Part shown: positions 41,509 to 47,161 of the stretch, piece after piece
Layout: every line of letters begins with the position of its first letter
How positions within the stretch are numbered: the first letter of the stretch is position 1
Source of the DNA: a virus
Direction: 5' to 3' (one strand)
DNA length: 64,000 nt
IMG/VR virus record: IMGVR_UViG_3300044825_000714
Location: 1 to 64,000 of that record
The notes under the pieces: generated by a model
What the model was told of the DNA's origin: nothing
The model's input: only the letters and a program-made list of their open reading frames with translations
The model's database searches: none
Translations under genes and position numbers: made by a program

Positions 41509-41537
41509 TGTGGGGCTGTGTAGATGCTTTCCCCACA
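41509..41537 (-). promoter_or_regulatory. Leader hairpin TGTGGGG...CCCCACA
   Basis: A 7-bp perfect stem (41509-41515 with 41531-41537). On the minus strand the loop starts AAAGC. It corresponds to 40765-40790 with changed stem bases and kept pairing, which suggests the RNA structure matters. Confidence 0.6.
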
Positions 41538-41543
41538 GAGGTC

Positions 41544-41572
41544 ATTGTACCACGGGCGGTTCTTCAAAGCAA
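41544..41572 (-). promoter_or_regulatory. Candidate promoter TTGCTT-N17-TACAAT
   Basis: -35 TTGCTT at 41567-41572, 17 nt, -10 TACAAT at 41544-41549, for the gene at 41103-41453. Same architecture as 40797-40825. Confidence 0.6.
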
Positions 41573-41770
41573 GTCTTTGTGTAAAAAAGTTAGATGGGGA
41601 GCCGGCGGGAGCTGGAATCGCTGAGCGTAGAAAAAGCTTTTGCTTAAAGTTCGTTTGGGGGTGTTTTTGTAAGTTTCGCGTAAATCGAAGAAAGTATTCA
41701 AATTTCACATTATGGTGAAAATATGTAAAGAGTGTCAGAATAGGGTTGGAACTGGAACAAAAATTGGAAC

Positions 41771-41779
41771 TGTGGATAA
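41771..41779 (-). other. DnaA box (R1/R4 type)
   Basis: TGTGGATAA is the complement of TTATCCACA, the perfect host DnaA box. Confidence 0.65.
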
Positions 41780-41833
41780 GAGGAAAAGTGAAGAAAAAGA
41801 TCAATGAAATCAATAGGATAGAGAGTAGTGTAG

Positions 41834-41842
41834 TGTGTATAA
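41834..41842 (-). other. DnaA box (R2 type)
   Basis: TGTGTATAA is the complement of TTATACACA, the oriC R2-type box, in the same orientation as the box 63 nt to its left. Confidence 0.6.
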
Positions 41843-42181
41843 GTTGTTGATATTCCATATTCCAGCTTTTTTTAAAGAACGGCGGGTTGCGGACCGTCTT
41901 TTTTTTGCCTATTTTTTAAGCACCTGCAAAACAGCCCTTGCGATCACGAAACTCTCCAAAGTCCAGCTTTACACAAAACTGCTGGAATCTTGGAATTTTG
42001 GAATTTTTCAGGCAAAAACCTAATAAAATCAAGCACTTACGCGGTTCCAATTTTGGAATCGTGGTCAAAATGACTTGGAACGCTGGAACTTAGTCTTCAC
42101 TAACTTCCAATGAGAAATTCCAAGATTCCAACTCGATTCCAATTCCGCTGGAACAAATTCCAATTGGCTGGAACGGCGGGA

Positions 42182-42199
42182 CTTCAGGCTACCCTGAAG
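42182..42199. repeat. Palindromic 18-nt element, copy 6
   Basis: CTTCAGGCTACCCTGAAG, 7-bp arms, followed by TGTTAAATA. No promoter of the TTGAYT type is seen beside it. Confidence 0.7.
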
Positions 42200-42269
42200 T
42201 GTTAAATAACTTTCTTGTGCCAGGCATTGGCATCAGCAGGCTCACGCAGGCTCAAGTACGCGCGCGAAG

Positions 42270-42288
42270 ACATATAACTGGCATCAAA
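42270..42288. repeat. 19-nt intergenic repeat, copy 1
   Basis: ACATATAACTGGCATCAAA, two changes from copies at 43106-43124 and 43944-43962. It lies between the terminator and palindrome 6. Confidence 0.55.
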
Positions 42289-42296
42289 CAGGGCGC

Positions 42297-42334
42297 AAAA
42301 AAGCCCCGACCCAGCCGGAGCCAGATCGGGGCTT
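42297..42334 (-). terminator. Intrinsic terminator of the 205-residue gene A
   Basis: AAGCCCCGA (42301-42309) pairs with TCGGGGCTT (42326-42334), and the A tract at 42297-42302 is a T tract on the minus strand. Confidence 0.8.
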
Positions 42335-42341
42335 GTAGTGA

Positions 42342-42959
42342 TTAGGTGTTATACACCTTCCAGAAGGCATCGACCGCCATCCGGAACTTCACAGGGTCGG
42401 CTGTCGAGTCCGACAGAGTGCGAGATTGCGCAACCTTCACTCGCTTGTCGAGTGCGGCAAAGGCATCTTTCAGGGCCTCCGCGAATACCTTGTTTTGGGC
42501 ACGCTCTTTCGGAGCGTCTCCATTCACGATCCGCTTGCAGGCACTACGCAGGTCAGCCATGCAATTGCTGGCGTACTTAGAGAATTTCTCACGCCATTGT
42601 TTGACAATGGAGTGCAGGGCCGGATTCTCTTCCTTGAGCTTGCCGTAGGATTGTGCTGTGTACGCCATGGCCACATTCACATCGATGCTGATGCCGCCAT
42701 CTGCCGCAGGGATCAAGGTACCACCCTCACCCAGCCGGAAGGCTTGTGCTCCCCAGAGTTCGTGAGCACGAAGCTGGAAGCCAGCGAAGAGTTCAGCCTT
42801 CACTTCCGCCGGACAATCGTCGAGGAAGTCCGGGCACTGCTCCAGCACGAACTGAGCGATTGCCTTGCGGCCCTCACCGATCTGCGCGGTTTGATACCCG
42901 GCATCTTTGAGGGAGCGGGGAGCGACAGCCTGTTGCACAGGGGTTTGTTTTGCTTTCAT
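42342..42959 (-). CDS. Duplicated phage protein of unknown function, copy A
   Basis: A 205-residue soluble protein MKAKQTPVQQAVAPRSLKDA, then DFLDDCPAEVKAELFAGFQLR, a variable segment (residues 70-92), ISIDVNVAMAYTAQSYGKL, and a helical C-terminus SKYASNCMADLRSACKRI, TADPVKFRMAVDAFWKVY. It is about 78% identical to copy B and the same length. It has its own promoter, leader hairpin and terminator, as expected for an abundant product. No family is recognised. Confidence 0.8.
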   Translation of the reverse strand: MKAKQTPVQQAVAPRSLKDAGYQTAQIGEGRKAIAQFVLEQCPDFLDDCPAEVKAELFAGFQLRAHELWGAQAFRLGEGGTLIPAADGGISIDVNVAMAYTAQSYGKLKEENPALHSIVKQWREKFSKYASNCMADLRSACKRIVNGDAPKERAQNKVFAEALKDAFAALDKRVKVAQSRTLSDSTADPVKFRMAVDAFWKVYNT

Positions 42960-42983
42960 GATTTCTCCATAAAGCAGGTTGAT

Positions 42984-43006
42984 CCGGCCAGCACCTTGCT
43001 GTCCGG
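42984..43006 (-). promoter_or_regulatory. 5' hairpin in leader of copy A
   Basis: CCGG-C-CAGCA / TGCTG-T-CCGG, one mismatch, about 8 nt after the -10 box, so it would form at the very 5' end of the RNA. Counterpart of 43819-43840. Confidence 0.55.
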
Positions 43007-43013
43007 TAATTAT

Positions 43014-43043
43014 GTTATGCCACATCACAGGCGAGATAATCAA
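43014..43043 (-). promoter_or_regulatory. Promoter of copy A: TTGATT-N18-CATAAC
   Basis: -35 TTGATT at 43038-43043, 18 nt, -10 CATAAC at 43014-43019. The palindromic element lies 2 bp upstream of the -35, exactly as at copy B. Confidence 0.65.
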
Positions 43044-43045
43044 GG

Positions 43046-43063
43046 TTTCAGGGGGACCTGAGA
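43046..43063. repeat. Palindromic 18-nt element, copy 7
   Basis: TTTCAGGGGGACCTGAGA; TCAGG/CCTGA arms. Two base pairs upstream of the copy A promoter. Confidence 0.6.
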
Positions 43064-43105
43064 CGTTAAATAGCCCGGCTGACTCGCGCCCGGGCGCGCG
43101 CGAAA

Positions 43106-43124
43106 ACACATAACTGGTATCAAA
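43106..43124. repeat. 19-nt intergenic repeat, copy 2
   Basis: ACACATAACTGGTATCAAA, identical to the copy at 43944-43962. Confidence 0.65.
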
Positions 43125-43133
43125 AAACGGGCA

Positions 43134-43168
43134 CAAAAAAACCCCGCATGGCGCGAACCATGCGGGGT
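43134..43168 (-). terminator. Intrinsic terminator of copy B
   Basis: An 11-bp perfect stem ACCCCGCATGG / CCATGCGGGGT (43141-43151, 43158-43168), with A7 at 43134-43140 forming the T tract on the minus strand. Confidence 0.85.
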
Positions 43169-43176
43169 TAGGGCGA

Positions 43177-43794
43177 TTAGCCGTTGTAGACTTTCCAGAA
43201 CGCGTCAACCGCCATGCGGTATTTAACCGGGTCAGCAGTCGAGTCGGTCAACGTACGGGCCTGCGCTACTTTCACCCGTTTATCGAGTGACGCGAACGCA
43301 TCCTTCAGCGCCTCAGCGAATGTCTTATTGGATGCCCGTTCACGCGGCGTGTCTTCGTTCAGGATACGCTTACACGCCGTTCTCAAGTCTGCCATGCAGT
43401 TGCTAGCGTACTTGCTGAAGCGGTCGCGCCAGACGCGAATCAGACCATGCAGCGCCGGGTTTTCATCCTTCAGTTTCCCGTAGGACTGCGCGGTATAGGC
43501 CATGGCGACGTTCACGTCGATATTGATCCCGCCGTTCGGGTCTTCAATCAGCGCGCCCGTATCGCCGTTGCGGTAGGTCTTGCTGCCCCAAAGTTCGTTC
43601 GCGCGCAGTTGAAAACCCGCGAACAATTCCTCTTTCACCTCTTTCGGGCAGTCGTCCAGAAACGTCGGGCATTGCTGCAGGACGTACTGCGCTACCGCTT
43701 TGCGGCCTTCGCCCAGTTGGGCGGTCTGGTAACCCGCATCCTTCAGAGAACGGGGGGACACTGCGGCCTGGATGGCCGTTTGCTTTGCTTTCAT
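43177..43794 (-). CDS. Duplicated phage protein of unknown function, copy B
   Basis: A 205-residue protein, paralogue of copy A. Differences cluster at residues 70-92 (SKTYRNGDTGALIEDPN against AQAFRLGEGGTLIPAAD). The blocks LDDCPxEVKxELFAGFQLRA, DVNVAMAYTAQSYGKLK and DSTADPVK are conserved. Monocistronic with its own promoter, leader hairpin and terminator. Function unknown. A gene-dosage or divergent-function duplication is possible. Confidence 0.8.
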   Translation of the reverse strand: MKAKQTAIQAAVSPRSLKDAGYQTAQLGEGRKAVAQYVLQQCPTFLDDCPKEVKEELFAGFQLRANELWGSKTYRNGDTGALIEDPNGGINIDVNVAMAYTAQSYGKLKDENPALHGLIRVWRDRFSKYASNCMADLRTACKRILNEDTPRERASNKTFAEALKDAFASLDKRVKVAQARTLTDSTADPVKYRMAVDAFWKVYNG

Positions 43795-43818
43795 TTCACT
43801 ATCTCCTAGTGGGTTGAC

Positions 43819-43840
43819 CCGGGTAGCGACCGCTACCCGG
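43819..43840 (-). promoter_or_regulatory. 5' hairpin in leader of copy B
   Basis: CCGGGTAGCG and CGCTACCCGG form a 10-bp perfect stem with a 2-base loop, about 8 nt after the -10 box. Confidence 0.65.
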
Positions 43841-43847
43841 TAATGAT

Positions 43848-43877
43848 GTTATGCCCCATATCACCCGGGAAAGTCAA
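43848..43877 (-). promoter_or_regulatory. Promoter of copy B: TTGACT-N18-CATAAC
   Basis: -35 TTGACT at 43872-43877, 18 nt, -10 CATAAC at 43848-43853. Palindrome 8 is 2 bp upstream of the -35. Confidence 0.7.
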
Positions 43878-43879
43878 AA

Positions 43880-43897
43880 CTTCAGGGGGGACTGAAG
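43880..43897. repeat. Palindromic 18-nt element, copy 8
   Basis: CTTCAGGGGGGACTGAAG, 6-bp arms CTTCAG/CTGAAG. On the plus strand it is followed by CGTTAAATAG, as in copies 5-7. Confidence 0.65.
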
Positions 43898-43943
43898 CGT
43901 TAAATAGCGCGCTTGTCCGGCCTCGCGCCCGACGCACGCGGCG

Positions 43944-43962
43944 ACACATAACTGGTATCAAA
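43944..43962. repeat. 19-nt intergenic repeat, copy 3
   Basis: ACACATAACTGGTATCAAA, adjacent to the terminator at 43963-43978. Confidence 0.65.
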
Positions 43963-43978
43963 GGGAGCCGAAGCTCCC
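43963..43978 (-). terminator. UUCG-loop terminator-like hairpin
   Basis: GGGAGC-TTCG-GCTCCC on the minus strand, followed by TTT. Located 6 nt after the stop at 43984. Confidence 0.65.
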
Positions 43979-43983
43979 AATGA

Positions 43984-44091
43984 TCAGGCCTCGTTGTGCC
44001 AGCGCCAGCAGAGCAGACGCTTGGCCTTGATGGCCTCGTTGAGTGCCAGATGCACGTGGTGTCGCCAGAGGTTGATCTGTCCTACTGTCAT
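43984..44091 (-). CDS. 35-residue hypothetical peptide
   Basis: MTVGQINLWRHHVHLALNEA then IKAKRLLCWRWHNEA. Start ATG 44091 has the GGAGAAAGCA ribosome site shared by neighbours, and a stable hairpin and terminator flank it. Basic, His/Trp-rich; function unknown. Confidence 0.6.
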   Translation of the reverse strand: MTVGQINLWRHHVHLALNEAIKAKRLLCWRWHNEA

Positions 44092-44108
44092 TGCTTTCTC
44101 CAGTTGAT

Positions 44109-44124
44109 GGGGGCCGAAGCCCCC
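44109..44124 (-). promoter_or_regulatory. UUCG tetraloop leader hairpin
   Basis: GGGGGC-TTCG-GCCCCC on the minus strand, without a T tract, 17 nt before the ATG at 44091. Flanks match those of 44450-44468. Confidence 0.6.
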
Positions 44125-44129
44125 GGGTT

Positions 44130-44432
44130 TCACATCTCGCCGGTATCCCGCAGGTAGGCCCCATTGAATGTTGCCTTGTAGAAACCGAAGCCTGAGATGT
44201 ACTGCTCAGGGTCAGTGCCGTACCGCGCCCCGATATAGCCACCATTGGGGTCGGTGATGTAGAACAGCACACGGGGATGCTGCGTGGTTCCTGCAATAGC
44301 AGCCATGCGCTGATAGCGTTGGTCAGCGTCAGGCGCTGAGTGTGCCCAGAACAAGAGCATGTAGGGCTTGAGTTGCACGCTGTTGGGCCACTCGCGCAGT
44401 TGCGCGTTAAGCAGTTCTTTGTATGTCTTCAT
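44130..44432 (-). CDS. Hypothetical protein
   Basis: A 100-residue protein MKTYKELLNAQLREWPNSVQ, LKPYMLLFWAHSAPDADQRY, GTTQHPRVLFYITDPNGGYI, GFGFYKATFNGAYLRDTGEM. Alpha/beta, aromatic. Starts after CTGGAGAATGAA. No family recognised. Confidence 0.65.
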   Translation of the reverse strand: MKTYKELLNAQLREWPNSVQLKPYMLLFWAHSAPDADQRYQRMAAIAGTTQHPRVLFYITDPNGGYIGARYGTDPEQYISGFGFYKATFNGAYLRDTGEM

Positions 44433-44449
44433 TTCATTCTCCAGTTGAT

Positions 44450-44468
44450 GGGGGGCACAAGGCCCCCC
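44450..44468 (-). promoter_or_regulatory. Leader hairpin of the gene at 44130-44432
   Basis: GGGGGGC / GCCCCCC 7-bp stem with a 5-nt loop. Flanking GTGAAACC and ATCAACTGGAG are the same as around 44109-44124, so the intergenic cassette is duplicated. Confidence 0.6.
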
Positions 44469-44473
44469 GGGTT

Positions 44474-44542
44474 TCACATCATCAGGATGCAGGCTACTGC
44501 AACCATCCAGACAAAGCAGGCGATGCCTGCGATGGTGCTCAT
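44474..44542 (-). CDS. 22-residue membrane micropeptide
   Basis: MSTIAGIACFVWMVAVACIL plus MM, one hydrophobic helix with no charge. Start overlaps the previous stop as ATGA. Very short, so it needs protein-level proof. Confidence 0.4.
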   Translation of the reverse strand: MSTIAGIACFVWMVAVACILMM

Positions 44543-44730
44543 TGCTCGCTCCAGCGTGCAGCGATCAACTTGCCGCGTTTACCTACCATGCCCAGCCCGT
44601 CGGGGTAGCAGGCCAGCCACTCACGCGCTTCGCGCTCCGTCTTGGCCCAGTGGGTTATCTCTTGTCCCTCCCACTCAATCGCTACCATGTAGCGGGTTAG
44701 CCAGAACCAAAGGGTTTGGATCGTTTCCAT
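44539..44730 (-). CDS. Hypothetical protein, first gene of the leftward accessory region
   Basis: A 63-residue protein METIQTLWFWLTRYMVAIEW, EGQEITHWAKTEREAREWLA, GMVGKRGKLIAARWSEQ. Amphipathic, aromatic N-terminus. It follows the promoter at 44776-44805 and the GGAGAAAGC site. Confidence 0.65.
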   Translation of the reverse strand: METIQTLWFWLTRYMVAIEWEGQEITHWAKTEREAREWLACYPDGLGMVGKRGKLIAARWSEQ

Positions 44731-44747
44731 TTGCTTTCTCCGGTTGT

Positions 44748-44768
44748 GATGCAGCACCGCGCTGCATC
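44748..44768 (-). promoter_or_regulatory. 5' leader hairpin
   Basis: GATGCAGC / GCTGCATC 8-bp stem, 5-nt loop, about 8 nt after the -10 of the promoter at 44776-44805. Confidence 0.6.
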
Positions 44769-44775
44769 TGCATCT

Positions 44776-44805
44776 CTTATGCCCCGTACCCCCTTCAAGA
44801 GTCAA
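44776..44805 (-). promoter_or_regulatory. Promoter TTGACT-N18-CATAAG
   Basis: -35 TTGACT at 44800-44805, 18 nt, -10 CATAAG at 44776-44781. Same class as the promoters of copies A and B; reads into 44539-44730. Confidence 0.7.
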
Positions 44806-45066
44806 GTTTCCACGGGGATCGGACCCCCCACCACCCAGATTCGCGCAAGGGTCCCCCCGCCGCCCCATACACCAAGACCTGCACAAATCACGCAACACTT
44901 TTACTACTTTTAGCCTAATTACTTTACACATACCCCCCTCCCCCTTCGTTTTTCCGGACCACATTTATTTTTACTTCGCCCCAGAAACACCCCCCGGGTA
45001 GGAGTCCCACGAGTCAAAAATGCGTGGTATATTTCGCGCAATTCACGGAGTGCCTCCTTTCCTCCT
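44806..45066. promoter_or_regulatory. Divergent intergenic region before terminase genes
   Basis: AT-rich noncoding DNA between leftward and rightward halves. An extended -10 TGGTATATT (45025-45033) reads rightward without a clear -35. CCTCC and CCTCCT (45053-45057, 45061-45066) lie directly before the terminase start, with GGAG at 45047-45050 able to pair with them. No gene is seen. Confidence 0.5.
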
Positions 45067-45654
45067 ATGGACAACGCAAACATTGCGGAATATGTTCCTG
45101 ACATCGACCACGATGTCCCACTTCCGGCTAACGCCACGGAAGCAATGCCCGAGCTATCGCCACGCGAGGAGCTTGATATGCGGGCAAGGACAGTCAAGCT
45201 GCTGTCCGATTTGACAGGCAACCCAATAGAACCAAGTGAGAATGAGCGCGGAAATGCGCTGGATTTGGCGCGTCAGATGATGACCAACCCGGGACAAGCC
45301 CCTGCTTTGCAGAACTATTCCAATCCCACGATTGCCTATCTGGCCGGGATGGTTGCGCAGCACGACACACTGGTCGTCAAAGAGTTGGCGGACCTGAAGA
45401 TTTATATCGTCAACAAGCTGGTTGCCGAGACCGAACACCCCGACGGCAAGATTCGCATGCAGGCGCTGCGCAGTCTGGGCGAGATTGATGGTGTGGATGC
45501 GTTCAAGAAACGCTCTGAGATGACAGTCAAGCAGCAATCCATTGAAGAAGTGGAAAAAGAACTGCTTGAGACGCTGGAAAAGCTGGAAAAACGCACCGTC
45601 GATGTTCAGGCAAGGGTCATTGCAAGCCCTCCCAGCGATGAAAATCACGCCTGA
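45067..45654 (+). CDS. terS: Probable small terminase subunit
   Basis: A 195-residue protein: disordered acidic start (MDNANIAEYVPDIDHDVPLP), helical core with ENERGNALDLARQMMTNPGQ, ADLKIYIVNKLVAETEHPDG, and a C-terminal coiled coil (EEVEKELLETLEKLEKRTVD). It is directly before the large subunit and overlaps it by 17 nt. No Shine-Dalgarno of usual strength precedes ATG 45067. It should recognise the packaging site. Confidence 0.75.
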   Translation: MDNANIAEYVPDIDHDVPLPANATEAMPELSPREELDMRARTVKLLSDLTGNPIEPSENERGNALDLARQMMTNPGQAPALQNYSNPTIAYLAGMVAQHDTLVVKELADLKIYIVNKLVAETEHPDGKIRMQALRSLGEIDGVDAFKKRSEMTVKQQSIEEVEKELLETLEKLEKRTVDVQARVIASPPSDENHA

Positions 45655-47152
45655 ACAGATTCAAACGCTGAAAAACCTGCTGCCGACCATGTCGGTGGAG
45701 GACAAAAAGCGCACGCTAGAGCTATTAAAGGCGTGGGACGCGGAGTCTGCTCAAATTTTAGGCAGGGATTCCCTGCTTTCCTTCGCTCAGCACGTCTATC
45801 AGGGCTACAAGGTGGGTCCGCACCACCGCAGACTGGCCAAATTGTTCGAAGACATCGCTGCTGGACGCAAAAAACGGGTGATCGTGAACATCGCGCCCCG
45901 TCACGGCAAGTCAGAATTGATCTCGTACCTCGCTCCAGCGTGGTTTTTGGGCAAGTTTCCGCATAAAAAGGTCATCATGGCCTCCCACACTGCCGATTTG
46001 GCGGTGAACTTTGGTCGTCGGGTGCGAAATCTGGTCGGATCAGACTCGTACAAGGACATTTTTCCGCAGGTTGAGCTTCAGGCGGACTCCAAATCAGCTT
46101 CGCGCTGGGGAACCAACTTCCAAGGCGAGTATTTTGCGATTGGCGTGGGCGGTGCGTTGGCTGGGCGAGGGGCGGACCTGTTCATCATTGATGACCCACA
46201 CTCTGAGCAGGAAGCCAAGTTGGGAAAACCGGATGTTTTCCTACCTGCGTGGGAGTGGTTCCAGTCTGGCCCTATTCAGCGTCTGATGCCCGGTGGCGCG
46301 ATCATCGTGGTGATGACTCGGTGGTCCAAGTTGGACTTGACTGGGCAGATATTGAACCAGATGGCCCGCGAGGAGGGCGTCGAGCCGTGGGAGGTGATGG
46401 AGTTCCCGGCGATTTTGAACGACAAGCCGCTGTGGCCTGAGTTCTGGTCGCTGGAGGAATTGCTGGCCAAGAAGGCCGGGATGGACGTGCGCTATTGGGA
46501 AGCGCAGTACATGCAGAACCCGGTCTCCGAGGAGGGCGCTCTTATTAAGCGCGAATGGTGGCAGATTTGGGACAAGGATGAGCCGCCCCAGTGCGAGTTC
46601 ACGATCATGAGTCTGGACGCGGCGCAGGAGTCCAACAACCGCTCTGACTACAACGCCCTGACGACGTGGGGTGTCTTCATGAACGAGGAGACCAACGCGT
46701 ACAACATCATCCTCCTGAACGCGATCAAGCAGCGTCTGGAGTTCCCGGAGCTTAAGAAGTTAGTCCTTGAGGAGTACAAGGAGTGGCAGCCGGACGCGTT
46801 CGTGGTGGAGAAGAAGAGTAACGGCGCGGCGCTGTATCAGGAGCTTCGCAGGATGGGCGTGCCTGTCGGAGAGTTTACTCCCGGCAAGGGGCAGGATAAG
46901 ATCAGCCGGGTTAATGCCGTCGCTGATATGTTTTCTTCAGGGATGGTGTGGGCACCCGACCGGCGTTGGGCGCGGGAGGTCATTGAGGAGTGCAACGACT
47001 TTCCCAGCGGGACGAACGACGACTTGGTGGACTCCACGACTCAGGCGCTCATGCGGTTTAGGCAGGGCGGGTTTATTCGACTTCCGTCCGATGAGCCGGA
47101 AGAGATTCAATGGTTCAAAAGTCCGCGCAGAGAGCGGTACTACACGGTTTAA
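45638..47152 (+). CDS. terL: Large terminase subunit
   Basis: A 504-residue motor-nuclease. Walker A APRHGKSELIS (about 86-96), Walker B LFIIDDPHSEQE (D185, D186), nuclease acidic residues in IMSLDAAQESN and FVVEKKSNGAA, and a C-terminal NDDLVDSTTQALMRF. This is the ATPase/endonuclease that packages DNA through the portal. ATG 45638 was chosen because the upstream extension overlaps the small subunit in another frame. Confidence 0.95.
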   Translation: MKITPEQIQTLKNLLPTMSVEDKKRTLELLKAWDAESAQILGRDSLLSFAQHVYQGYKVGPHHRRLAKLFEDIAAGRKKRVIVNIAPRHGKSELISYLAPAWFLGKFPHKKVIMASHTADLAVNFGRRVRNLVGSDSYKDIFPQVELQADSKSASRWGTNFQGEYFAIGVGGALAGRGADLFIIDDPHSEQEAKLGKPDVFLPAWEWFQSGPIQRLMPGGAIIVVMTRWSKLDLTGQILNQMAREEGVEPWEVMEFPAILNDKPLWPEFWSLEELLAKKAGMDVRYWEAQYMQNPVSEEGALIKREWWQIWDKDEPPQCEFTIMSLDAAQESNNRSDYNALTTWGVFMNEETNAYNIILLNAIKQRLEFPELKKLVLEEYKEWQPDAFVVEKKSNGAALYQELRRMGVPVGEFTPGKGQDKISRVNAVADMFSSGMVWAPDRRWAREVIEECNDFPSGTNDDLVDSTTQALMRFRQGGFIRLPSDEPEEIQWFKSPRRERYYTV

Positions 47153-47161
47153 GGAGCCACC

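Larger units (their letters stand above)
41736..42180. other. Candidate replication origin (iteron-like array, DnaA boxes, AT-rich)
   Basis: No gene is present in this AT-rich stretch. It has 19 copies of TGGAA or its complement TTCCA from 41747 to 42173. Three are spaced exactly 8 nt apart (41983, 41991, 41999), and a dense set lies at 42045-42173. Two DnaA-box matches are nearby. Together these resemble a bidirectional or iteron origin. Alternatives are a regulator-binding array or a partition-type site. It lies within the 888-nt noncoding gap 41454-42341. Confidence 0.6.

Noticed and set aside
41835-42023. Short plus-strand frame in the AT-rich gap
   Set aside because: Hydrophobic/basic composition from AT-rich DNA, no Shine-Dalgarno, and it overlaps the TGGAA array, so I favour noncoding DNA.
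41736-42180. CRISPR-like array from repeated TGGAA
   Set aside because: The repeats are 5 bp in both orientations with irregular short spacing, not 25-40-nt direct repeats with unique spacers; no cas genes.
44109-44124. Intrinsic terminator at the TTCG hairpin
   Set aside because: A strong stem but no T run follows on the minus strand, so I call it a leader hairpin; 43963-43978 with TTT is the better terminator.
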